Positions 33,075-43,883 of a stretch of DNA of 64,000 nt are shown here, piece after piece. This DNA comes from Hemileia vastatrix (Eukaryota > Basidiomycota > Pucciniomycetes > Pucciniales > Zaghouaniaceae): assembly GCA_030280995.1 (NCBI GenBank), contig JASXTE010000001.1, positions 3,963,001 to 4,027,000 on the forward strand, written 5' to 3'. Position 1 is the stretch's first letter; each line of letters starts with the position of its first letter. The notes below the pieces were generated by a model that was not told where the DNA came from, did no database searches, and saw nothing but the letters and a program-made list of their open reading frames with translations. The position numbers and the translations under genes are program-made.

Positions 33075-33366
33075 TGTCAGCCAGGCTATACCAGGAGCCC
33101 AGTAAATTGTATGTTAATCTATTGGAGCTTAATGAGGGCAAAACATTATGCATTTTATGTATATAAATTAATATTATATTGCATAATAAAATTATATAAA
33201 AATTGTATTATAATATAACTAAAATAAGGGTTATATTAAATTTATTATTAAATAAATTATAGATAAAACTAAAACTCATTAAATACTTTATATTCTATAA
33301 AATGTTGGCGCATTTTTCATGTATTTAATACTAATAAATTATTAATTAATTTATTAAATATATTAT
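33075..33366 (+). repeat. E5 5' LTR, first part
   Basis: Matches 50044-50334 closely. Interrupted by E4 after ATTAT (33362-33366). Confidence 0.9.
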
Positions 33367-34176
33367 TGTCAGCCAGGCTACTAGACTTACCCAGTGAAAT
33401 AATTAATTATTTACTGGATGAAGCCGCACCTTATCATTTTAATTATTATTTAATTATAATTTAGTTACATTAAAATTAGTTATAATAAATTAACTAATTA
33501 CAGAATGATAAAATTAAAAAATTAAATAAATAATTAAAATTAAAAATATAAAATTGTCCCTTATATTTTTCTCTAACACCGCGCTCATTTGACAGGTTGG
33601 AAAAAATAATAATTTATATTAAAAAATAGATATTAAGATAAAATAAGATTTTAATATTTAAATAATATTAAATATATACAAAAAATTCAAATTTCTTATT
33701 TAGAATTGACTTCTACAGTAAATATTAAATAAATTGATGTATTTCTTACATACTCTGTAAATACATCTTTTTGAAGCCTTCTTTTTAGAAGAACTTTATT
33801 ATTTGAAATAATCCTTCTGGAATATTCTTTTCTCTCTCTCATACTACTGTTTTTAGAATTTGATTGCCGTGCTTTGTCTCTCCTTTGCCTATATAAGGCC
33901 TCTCTTTTTGTTGTCTTTTAATCATTCTATTACCAACTTACTTATTACTACAACTACAATATAACACTTATTTCTTATAATTTATATCTTAAGTATTTAC
34001 AAGGACGTAATTCTAATCTATAACTTATATAAATATTTTAAATCTACCTCTTATTATTGAGTAAACATCATCTTTGATTGAGAAATACGTACTAAATTAT
34101 TGAGAGTCCAATAAATCCTTGAAATCTTCTTACAAACTCCATACCAAAGCTTCTAGACCAAAAGTGAACCTTGAAA
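33367..34176 (+). repeat. E4 5' LTR with TATA box
   Basis: TGTCAGCCAGGCTACTAG...TTGAAA (the 3' copy ends TTGACA). A TATA box CTATATAAG lies at 33889-33897 in a short GC-richer context (GCCTATATAAGGCC). The same box in the 3' LTR is at 41923-41931. Confidence 0.88.
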
Positions 34177-34195
34177 ATTAGGATCCTTTCCAAAA

Positions 34196-34345
34196 TATCG
34201 ACGGCGCAACGTTACTTGAGGCGTAATCGTGGGGACCATCGGCGTACAAGTACCTGTAAAGGACGAGTGGAGGCGAGAAAACGACGAACGTCATACGTCA
34301 CGTGATAAAAGTTTTTGCTGCGAACGGGAATCGAACCGCGCTCCA
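34196..34345 (+). other. CpG-dense patch in the E4 leader
   Basis: I count 20 CpG in about 150 bp, against almost none in the kilobases around it. It begins just after the LTR and ends in the tRNA-like segment. E5 has a weaker version at 43215-43325. Confidence 0.75.
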
Positions 34346-34373
34346 AAACTTAAGTTCATATACTGACTAAAGA
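34316..34373 (-). other. Antisense tRNA-like 3' end in the E4 leader
   Basis: The minus strand reads GGTTCGATTCC (a consensus T-loop / Pol III B box) followed by CGTTCGCAGCA and a T-run. E5 has GTTCGAAAC then ACGGTCGCAGCA and a T-run at 43291-43310. The T stem is imperfect and no 5' acceptor strand is found, so it is not an intact tRNA gene. On the sense strand it could be a displaced primer binding site. Confidence 0.5.
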
Positions 34374-34549
34374 TCATATATATTGTGGTAATTATTGTTA
34401 TTACTATTTGTGGGTTACTCTTCACTCTTCATTCGCTACGTATTTCCTTTTACTCAGCACTCTGTAAGTGGCATTAATTTGCTCATTTTGCAGGGGGAGG
34501 TGTCTGGTAATTTGAAATTTAGTTTTATTATTATATTTTTTTTTATTTT

Positions 34550-35240
34550 TCCTGGTTGACCATAATAGAGCAATAACTGTTCTTAGTCCCAGAAGTAATA
34601 AAATAATTATATTTTAATATTAATTATTATCATTTTTCAGTTGACAATTGTCCTGATTAATTTGAATTTTAATTGTTCCAGTTGACAAATTGTCCTGACA
34701 ATAATATTTTTTTTATTAATAGAATAATTATATTTTAATATTAATTATTATAATTTTTCAGTTGACATTTGTCCTGATTAATTTAAATTTTAATTGTTCC
34801 AGTTGACAAATTGTCCTGACAATAATATTTTTTATTAATAAATAATTCACATTTAATTACTTCAGTTGACTTTGAGTCCTGGTAATCCAATAAATCTTTT
34901 TAATTAATAAAATTCATATTTAATTACTTCAGTTGACATTAAGTCCTTGTAGTTAAGTGATCAGTAATAAAATTTTAAAACAAAACTTCATATTTAATTA
35001 CTTCAGTTGACATTAAGTCCTGGTAGTTAAGTGATCAGTTAAAATAATTTTTTTTTAATTAATAAAGATTCATATTTGATTATTTCAGTTGACAATAAAT
35101 CCTGGTAATAAATTAGTTGATTTAAATCCTGAAAATAAAAAATTAATAGAAATTCTAATTTATTTATACAGTTTATTGTATTATCCTGGTTTTAAATTTT
35201 TTTATTTATTAATTTTATTTAAGTTGATTTTTATCCTAAA
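34550..35240 (+). repeat. E4 leader hairpin repeats (CAGTTGAC...GTCCTG)
   Basis: About eleven units at 34638, 34679, 34759, 34800, 34863, 34930, 35004, 35086, 35114, 35171 and 35220: CAG TT GAC, 4-6 nt, GTC CTG. CAG pairs with CTG and GAC with GTC. A longer version (CTGGTTGAC ... AGTCCCAG) is at 34550-34594, and E5 has three like it at 43500-43720. Later units decay towards the gag ATG. Confidence 0.75.
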
Positions 35241-35343
35241 AAGATTTTTTTTATTATTTTTATTTTATTTCTGTTAAATAAAAAATTTAAAATAAAGACT
35301 AATTAATTTTTTTCTCTTTCCTTCATTTCAGTAGAATCTTAAA

Positions 35344-38300
35344 ATGACTGACCAAAGTGGTTTTGCTGCACGTGAAGAAGAACTAGACTTAATTGATTAT
35401 GATGATCCTACTTCTGTAATTTCTCCTTTAACAAGAAGAATTTCTCATACTAATAAATCCTTGCCCCAAACAGGATGTAGAGATGGAAGAAGTAGAAATC
35501 CTAGAGGACAATACTCAGGATCAGAAGCCCATGACGAACCCACCAGAAGAGCTTCCAAAAGGCTTCAGGATAAAAAATATGCCATTGTCTCAGCAGGTAA
35601 AGAATCTGTCTACCCACATAAAGGAGTTAAGGACAGACAGCTTGAGACTAAAGGTAAGGGTAGATGCCTTGGAAGAAAAGGTGAGAAGAACAGATACTTT
35701 TCTCCAAGAGAAGAAGAAACCTCTTTCTCCCAGGGATCAACAACAATTGGCTCCCCAATCCCAAAAGATGGTGGAAGTGTCCAAGTGGCAGTGGGACTGG
35801 CTCAACACTCAGTGGGACTACTTGGCTCAAAACCAGCATCAGTTACCTCAGGTAGGTCCATCAAGGCCCACCCAGGCCAACCCCACTCCTCCCCACCCTT
35901 ATCAAGGAGGCAAAAGAAGAAGGAAGCCCAATATGGTGATACCCAGCAAACCCTGGTACGTCCCTCTATTGATTCTCAAGTGCCTTTTCTTGTGGCTGAC
36001 TCTGTTCTTTCAGGTAAATCTGGAAGGCAGGATGAAACCTTGAGACCTATAGAGGCTGGGAATAGTAGCCAGATATCTCATGTATCTAATCCATTACTTT
36101 TAATTGCTACCTCAATGATTAATCCTGATATGGCTGTGATTGATGATACTCTTGACCCTGAGTTCTATGAGATTCTGGAAAGTTACTCAGTTTCCTTATT
36201 GAGAAACACTCCAGATGTAGCAAGAATTAATTATGAGCACTTGAGAGATATTATTGCCAAGCAAAATCATATAATGAACAATATGCAATTGACTCAGAGA
36301 TATAATAGTTTGTTAACTGATCAGGGTTATCAAGCATTAAGGAGTGAAGCACAGAGAGTCTCTGATGAATTGTCTCATTACAAAGCAACCCATGAAAAGA
36401 AAGTTGCTTTATGGAAAAATATAAAAAATGATTTGTCTAAACTAAAAGATACTGTATCTTCCTGTTGCCAGGAGGTAGAGATAGATAAGATAAATCTGAA
36501 AAGATTGAATGACCATTTTTCATCTTTTCAACATAAGAATCAATTATCTTTTGCAACTATCAATGAGAGTTTATCTAGTCTTCCAAGAATGAAAACAAGA
36601 AAAACAACTATTGAAGAAAAATTGAACTCATTGTTAAATGACCAAAAATATTCTGACATTTCTGTGAAGGAACATATAGTGCAGGATGCTCAAATGGTAC
36701 CTGTGGCTAGTTCATGTAAAATAAAAATAGATCCAGAAATACCTGTTGAAAACACTGAGTTTCCATCAAAAAATGATGATGCATCAGGATCTGCAACAGA
36801 ATGATTAAACAATGAGATTTCAGCACAATTAGAGAAATTACAGCTACTTCTTACTCAGAAACAAGCTAGTACTAAGGAGACTCCTTCAAATCAAAAGAAT
36901 TGGCCAAAACTTGACCAGTACCCAACATTTGATGGTGATTCTTCCTCTGATTGGCAACAATTTATTTGCAGAATTGATAACTTAAAAAATTCTTACAAAC
37001 TCCCAGATGAGGAAATTGTGTCCAAGTTAATTTCTTTGTTTACTAATGTTGCCCTGATGTGGTATGAATCTGTTCTCCTGGATGGGAATGACTACTCATG
37101 GGAGGATTGGAAGAAATTAATTAAAGCACAATTTGGTGGCTCCAAGTTCAGAATGGCTCAACAAAGGCAGTATGAGGAAACTAGATATAGCTCTTCTACT
37201 GATAAACCTATTAGGTTTTTAATGAAACTTGTAAAAATCTTAAGGGCAATGGACCCAAATATGGAGTTTGATTTATGGAAGGACAGGATCCTCTATAAAT
37301 TACCAATGTCTCTGAGAGACTTGATAGTGGCTAGGACTGAGTTCTCCAAAAAACCCTCTTCTTTCATTAATACTTGCAATGAGATACTTTTAAAAAATAA
37401 GTATGATGCAAGAAGATTCATTCCTAGGACCCCTTTGGAGAAACCCTCCACTTACCAACAAAAACCTTTAGAAAAGGTTGGTAAACCTTCTGCCCCTGTT
37501 GCACCAAAGAAGTATGCAACAAACACTTGCTTCAAGTGCAACAAGCCTTGGCAGAAAGGCCATGTTTGTGACAAGAAGATAAATCTTGTAGAACAAACAG
37601 AGGAGCATGCTGATGACACAGTGGCACTGGACGATACATCAAGTGATTGTGCCAGCAATATTTCATATGAATCTCAACAAGAAATCTTGATGCTGGAAGA
37701 AGATATTCATTATTTAAATACTATTGACATTGATAATAATGATTTATCTAAAGTTGAGGATGCTGAGATAATAAGGAACATTGAGGATAACTCAATTGTT
37801 ATTGCCCCTCTTAAGGCACCAGTCTTGATCAATGGAACCAGCATTGAAGTTGTTCTGGATTCTGGAGCTGGAGGAAGTGTAGTATCTGAAAGAGCACTTG
37901 CTTCAGTAGATCAAGACTATAAATCTAAACTGATGCCTATCATTTCTGAAAATTGGAGAGGGTATGACTCTGTTTTGTCCCCCATTGGTAAATACAAAGC
38001 CACAGTGTTTTTTAAATATAACCATGGTTTTGTAAGAGCTATTTGTGATTTTGTTGTCATGAAAAATGATAACTTGAGCAATTGGTTTATTGTAGGGAAT
38101 GATATTTTAACCAAGTATGGCATAAAATTGGATCCTTCAAACCAATTTTTCACAATGGGGATGAATGGGAAGAGAAAATTTAAAATTTCCTCCCCTAAAA
38201 AATTATTAAACCCAGAATGGAACACATGTAATTCTGTGGTTCAATATAAAGGAAGATCTACAAAGGAAATGCATGCCCTTATGTCTGAAATTGACAATTC

Positions 38301-41300
38301 TTCTTTTGGAGAACAACTTTCTGGTGAGGATAAAGATTCCATCATTAACTTGATAAAATCTTTTCCTATGGCCTTTGCTCATGGGTCACATGAACTGGGA
38401 TTAGTTAAAGAGGAAATGAAACTTTCATTGTCTTGCCCATTAACTGATACACCACCTAGTTTAAAGAAGAAGCCTTATCCTGCTTCTCCCACAAAGAGAA
38501 AAGATATTGAAGATAATATCTCTACCCTTTTAAAAATGAATATTATTGAAAAGGTAGTTGAAACACCTAAATATTGTGTTATCTCACCTGTCCTAATTTC
38601 TTATGAGAAAGATAAAGCCAGGTTATGTGGTGATTATAGAGCACTAAGCACTTATACTGTTGATGATATCTATCCTTTACCTAGAATCAGCTCTATACAT
38701 GCTACTTTACAGGGTGCTAAATATATCAGCTGTTTGGATGGTAATAAGGGATATCACCAGGTACCTGTTGAGAAAAATTCTCAGAACTTTCTGATGATTG
38801 CTACTCATATGGGTATTTATAAGTATATTAGGATGCCATTTGGCCCTAAAAATTCCCCTTCAGTTTTCCAAAAAGTAATGGATAACACATTCCATCAAGA
38901 GATAATTGAAGGATGGCTGATGGTTTATATTGATGATATCATTATATTCTCAAAAACATTTGAGGACCATCTTAAACACCTGTGTAAAGTATTTCAGAAA
39001 ATGGATGAAATAAATATGACACTTGCTTTGAAGAAATGTAAATTTGGTTTCCATTCTTTAAAAGTTCTTGGTCATGTTGTTTCAGGCTTACAGATATGTG
39101 TTGACCAGAACAAAGTGGCAGCCATACAACAGGTGAAAGCTCCTACAACAGTGAGAGAGCTCCAAAGTTTTTTGGGAATGTGTGGATACTATAGACAGTA
39201 TATTAAAAATTACCAAGTCATAGCTTTACCCCTTACCCAATTAACTAGAAAGGATTTTGCTTTTGTCTGGAATAGTGAAAGACAAAGAGCCTTTGACACT
39301 ATGAAGCACTGTTTGATGTCAGCACCAATTCTTGCTTTACCTGACTTTGATCAACCATTTGTTTTGTACACTGATGCCAGTTTCATTGGTCTTGGTGCTT
39401 CCCACCATCAAAAACAAGTGATAAATGATAAAGTTTCAGAAGTAGTAATTTGTTATATTTCAAGAACCTTGAGAAATAGTGAATTGAAATATGGTGCTAC
39501 CCAATTAGAGTGTTTAGCTGTAGTATGGGCTCTAGAAAAGCTTCATTATTACCTAGATGACCAGAAATTTGAACTTGTCACTGACTGCAGTGCAGTTAAA
39601 TCCCTTTTAAACTTGAAAACACCTAACAGACATATGTTTAGATGGCAGCTGGCTGTTCAAGAGTAGAGAGGGAGAATGACAATTATTCACAGGGCTGGTA
39701 TTGGTCACTCAAATGTGGATATGTTATCAAGGTTAACTTTACCAAATGATGACTCTAATCCTGCTTATGATCCTGAGGATGAAATTATTCATATCCATGG
39801 GATATATGTGGTTGATATGGAGGAAGAGCTATTACATCTTATTCTGGAATCATATGATAAGGACACTGACTTGAAAAATTTATGCACCATATTAAATGAT
39901 CCAAAGAATGCTTCAATACAAGCATTAATTAAAACCCTTCCACCAAAGTACCAAAAAGCTTTGGAAAAAGGTAAATTTTCAATTGATGAAGGATATCTAT
40001 ATTATAGAAGAAAGTTGAGTAATGTTATTGTTATTCCTCCTTCTATGAAAGAAATCATCTTGAAAATTTGTCATGATGACATATTAGCTGGACATTTTGA
40101 TTTTGACAAAAAAGTGATCAGAATTAAGAACACTGCTTGGTGGGCTAATATGTCTGAAGACACAAAATTATATGTTGAATCTTGTGATTCTTTCCAAAAA
40201 TCAAAAAGATTAACTGGTAAAAGAGCAGGATTAATGCAACATATTGAACCTTCTGATGCTCCATGGCAAATAATAAACATGGATTTTGTAACAGTATTAC
40301 CTATTGCTGGTAAAGACAGTTATAACTCTTGTTGGGTTATTGTGCACAGATTCACAAAAATGTGTAAATTTATCCCTACCCACAAGGATGTTTCCACTAA
40401 AGAATTAGCTTTCTTATGGTGGTCTCATATGTTTAATACTGCTGGTTTTCCTAAAGCCATAATCTCTGACAGAGACCCTAAATTTACTTCTGAATTTTGG
40501 ATGTCTCTGATGGATGTTTGTGGTTGTGATCTGAAACTTTCTACTGCCCATCACCCTCAGACTGATGGTTTAGCTGAAAGAATGATTCAGAATTTAGAGG
40601 ACATGATAAGAAGATATTGTGCCTTTGGCCTTGAGTATAAAGATAATGACAGATTCACTCATGATTGGGTTACCTTACTTCCTGGGTTAAAATTTGCTTA
40701 TAATAGCACTGTTCATTCTGTTACTCAAAGAAAGCCTTTTGAGCTCTGGCTTGGATATGTTCCTAATACTCCTGCCCAAATTCTCAATAACAAAATACCT
40801 AAATTGGATATACATCCTGGTGTAAAATCTTTTCTTCAAATGCAACAACTACGTAGAAATCATGCTCAAAAATGTATTGAAAAATCATTTGAATATGAGA
40901 AGAAAAGATGGGACAAATCCCATAAAGAATACACTTATAAAAAGGGTGATGAAGTGTTGATTTCTACAGTCCATTTCAACTTACAAGGTAATAAAAAATT
41001 GAAAGATCCATTTGTTGGTCCATTTGTTTTCAGAAGAATGATTGGAGATAATGCAGTTGAAGTTATTCTGTATTCTCCATATGACAGAAAACATCCTGTT
41101 TTTCCAATATCTCTTTTGAAACCTTACACATCCAATAGTGATTTATTTCCAAAAGGAGGGTTAGACCAAAGAAAACCCCAAATGAAATCACTGAAATAGC
41201 AGAAATTGAAAAAAATTTAAATGACAGAATAGTCACTGCTGAGAAAGGTACAGAATACTTATTGAGATTCAAGAATAAATCATCTGAATATGATTATTGG

Positions 41301-41366
41301 ATACCTGGGAAGGAGATATCTAATCTTCCTACTCTACTAAAAAAGTATAAAAAGAAAAAATCATAG
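35344..41366 (+). pseudogene. gag-pol: E4 gag-pol (chromovirus), three lesions
   Basis: One reading frame from 35344 carries gag, a CCHC-type knuckle CFKCNKPWQKGHVC, protease LDSGAGGSVVS, RT with YIDD (38929-38943), RNase H (LYTDAS), integrase (HHCC region with damaged CDSF; MDFVT; ISDRDPKF; HHPQTDGLAERM) and a chromodomain. In-frame TGA at 36802-36804 and TAG at 39664-39666 (E6 has Tyr there) interrupt it, and a one-base frameshift near 41155 moves the chromodomain into another frame that ends at 41366. Otherwise open; a recently inactivated copy. Confidence 0.9.
35483..36043 (+). CDS. Overlapping +1-frame ORF inside E4 gag
   Basis: 186 codons, in the +1 frame relative to gag, starting 139 nt after the gag ATG (the same distance as in E5). 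The protein has a Lys-rich, Leu-patterned, coiled-coil-like part (NLSTHIKELR, RVDALEEKV), the motif KWQWDW, a Pro-rich stretch and a basic end HPYQGGKRRRK. E5 and E6 encode similar proteins at the same place. In E5 and E6 the ORF stops directly after Pro-Trp; here that stop reads TAC, so the frame runs on for some 29 codons. Function unknown; a small nucleic-acid-binding accessory protein is a guess. It could be expressed by leaky scanning. Confidence 0.5.
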   Translation: MEEVEILEDNTQDQKPMTNPPEELPKGFRIKNMPLSQQVKNLSTHIKELRTDSLRLKVRVDALEEKVRRTDTFLQEKKKPLSPRDQQQLAPQSQKMVEVSKWQWDWLNTQWDYLAQNQHQLPQVGPSRPTQANPTPPHPYQGGKRRRKPNMVIPSKPWYVPLLILKCLFLWLTLFFQVNLEGRMKP

Positions 41367-41400
41367 CATTTTTTTTTATTGTTTTTTTAGAGTGAGGGAG

Positions 41401-42210
41401 TGTCAGCCAGGCTACTAGACTTACCCAGTGAAATAATTAATTATTTACTGGATGAAGCCACACCTTATCATTTTAATTATTATTTAATTATAATTTAGTT
41501 ACATTAAAATTAGTTATAATAAATTAACTAATTACAGAATGATAAAATTAAAAAATTAAATAAATAATTAAAATTAAACATATAAAATTGTCCCTTATAT
41601 TTTTCTCTAACACCGTGCTCATTTGACAGGTTGGAAAAAATAAAAAGTTATATTAAAAAATAGATATTAAGATAAAATAAGATTTTAATATTCAAATAAT
41701 ATTAAATATATACAAAAAATTCAAATTTCTTATTTAGAATTGACTTCTACAGTAAATATTAAATAAATTGATGTATTTCTTACATACTCTGTAAATACAT
41801 CTTTTTGACGCCTTCTTTTTAGAATAACTTTATTATTTGAAATACTCCTTCTGGAATATTCTTTTCTCTTTCTCATACTACTGTTTTTAGAATTTGATTG
41901 CCGTGCTTTGTCTCTCCTTTGCCTATATAAGGCCTCTCTTTTTGTTGTCTTTTAACCATTCTTTTACCAACTTACTTATTACTACAACTACAATATAACA
42001 CTTATTTCTTATAATTTATACCTTTAGTATTTACAAGGACGTAATTCTAATCTATAACTTATATAAATATTTTAAATCTACCTCTTATTATTGAGTAAAC
42101 ATCATCTTTGATTGAGAAATACGTACTAAATTATTGAGAGTCCAATAAATCCTTAAAATCTTCGTACAAACTCCGTACCAAAGCTTCTAGACCAAAAGTG
42201 AACCTTGACA
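41401..42210 (+). repeat. E4 3' LTR
   Basis: 810 bp, same length as the 5' copy. Confidence 0.9.
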
Positions 42211-42215
42211 ATTAT

Positions 42216-43200
42216 AGTTAAAAATTCAAAATTTTAACTTATAATATAATTAAATAAATAAATTAAATTATAGTATTAAAATAAAACTTTTATATCATAT
42301 GAATTATGAATATTGAGCAATTTCTTGACTCATAATTATGTCATTAAGGTATTAAATTAGTCAAAACATTTTATTAAATTAATTACTAATGTTGTATTCT
42401 AAAATTTAGTAATAATATTAAATTAATAAATTGTTTTAACCTAATTTATATCTTACACTAATAAAATGGGTTATATTATTTAATATCTTATGTTCCAGAC
42501 TTAATTAATTAATTACACTAATTATTTTATTAAAATATTTTAATTTTTATGTCTCACTTAAAATGGGCTATTATCAAACGTGTTATAAATTGAATTAGTT
42601 AATACTTCAAGTGTTTCAATCTTATTTAATTACTCACTTATTTTTAAAGATTTGTTTGGGGTTAAATTGGTGGAATTTTTGGGCTCTTACTTATTTTTTA
42701 ATTAATTGTTTTATATTTTTCCCTTACAGATTTGGTACACTTAAATTTAACTCTTACTTATTTATTATCTTCTTTTTTATAGGATATAATTTCTTGTGGC
42801 GCTTCAGAGGGCCTTGGAAAACCCCCTGTAGCTCTATCACTTATTATACACCCAAACTTGAATATATTTTTTAATATAATATGTTTATTATTATTTTTAT
42901 TAGTATTACAATTCTAATTTAAATTTTATATAAATAACTACAGGTTGAAATAGTCTAATAGTAATAATAGTTTCTTCTGCGCAGAGAAAGTAATACTTAT
43001 TTTAAATAAATATATTATAATTTAATAAGCCTCACTTTTGTGTCAAAACCCAAGAAACTCTTGTCGCTTTCATCTTTTCTAAAATAACTATATTAATTTA
43101 TTAATTAGTTTCTCTACCTTCTAAACTTTTACCTATTTTTCCTCCTCCTCTTCTCTGTTCCCTCCATTTTCTTCTCCTTCTTCTAGACAACGGGCCCACA
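42216..43200 (+). repeat. E5 5' LTR, second part
   Basis: Continues 33366 after the E4 TSD and matches 50340-51339. It lacks an 18-bp segment with the TATA box that is present in the 3' LTR at 50934-50951. Confidence 0.9.
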
Positions 43201-43883
43201 CTTGAGAGCCTTTCCGAATGACGATGACAATACCAATACTTGCGACAAACGACATAACACACGGACCACCCAGCCAAAAAAGTAAACTTTTGCTGCGACC
43301 GTGTTTCGAACTTGGGTTCGATCATTTAGGTTTATATTAAATTAATTAATATATTATTTTGAAGTGATTTTACAATCACTATAGTAAGTTAACCTTTGCA
43401 CTTCTTACTCATATTATTATATTTTTACTGAAATAACAGTGTTTGTGGCTTAATTGCTGATTCACTGAGTGTCAGTGTTCATTATTTTTTAATTTTTTTT
43501 CCTAGTTGACCATGATAGAGTAAAACTCTTAGTCCTAGAAGACAATTAATATTTATTAAATTATTAAATTAATTTTATTATTATTTTTTGTATATTGGTT
43601 GACCATAATAGTTCTCAGTACTTAGTCCCAATTTTACCATTATATTAATTTTTGGTATTAATTATTTTGGTTGACTTATTAAACCTTTATTGGTTGGTCC
43701 CATTTTAATTACTGTTAATTCTTAATAAATAATTGTAAGTACATTTATTTGTATTACATTTTTGTTAATTAATTAATTTTTTGATAATAATTAAATTTTT
43801 TTTTGTTGTTAAAATTCAATAATTTTTTTTTTGAAATAACAATTTGAATCATTATATAATTTGATTCTATTTTAACAGTTGAA
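43201..43883 (+). other. E5 untranslated leader
   Basis: Starts CTTGAGAGCCTTTCC. Contains a CpG-richer patch and a tRNA-like antisense end at 43291-43330, then three long-loop GTTGAC...AGTCC motifs and T-runs up to the gag ATG. Confidence 0.6.

Larger units (their letters stand above)
34177..35343 (+). other. E4 untranslated leader
   Basis: About 1.17 kb between the LTR and the gag ATG. The bases after the LTR (ATTAGGATCCTTTCC) end in CTTTCC, as do the same positions in E5 (GAGCCTTTCC) and E6 (GGGGTCTTTCC), a possible but atypical PBS. A CpG-dense patch (34196-34345), an antisense tRNA-like end and a run of hairpin repeats follow. Confidence 0.65.
33367..42210 (+). mobile_element. Chromodomain Gypsy element E4
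   Basis: LTRs 33367-34176 and 41401-42210, both 810 bp, with about 18 differences by eye (some 2%). TSD ATTAT at 33362-33366 and 42211-42215. Polypurine tract GAGTGAGGGAG at 41390-41400. The gag-pol frame has two nonsense codons and one late frameshift. E4 entered the 5' LTR of E5. Confidence 0.92.

Noticed and set aside
34316..34373. Functional tRNA gene on the minus strand
   Set aside because: The B box is good but the T stem does not pair well and no 5' acceptor strand is found.
35956..36013. Intron that would join the hidden ORF to the gag frame
   Set aside because: Splicing at these sites gives TGG TAA in the hidden frame, so no fusion results; kept only as a possible switch.
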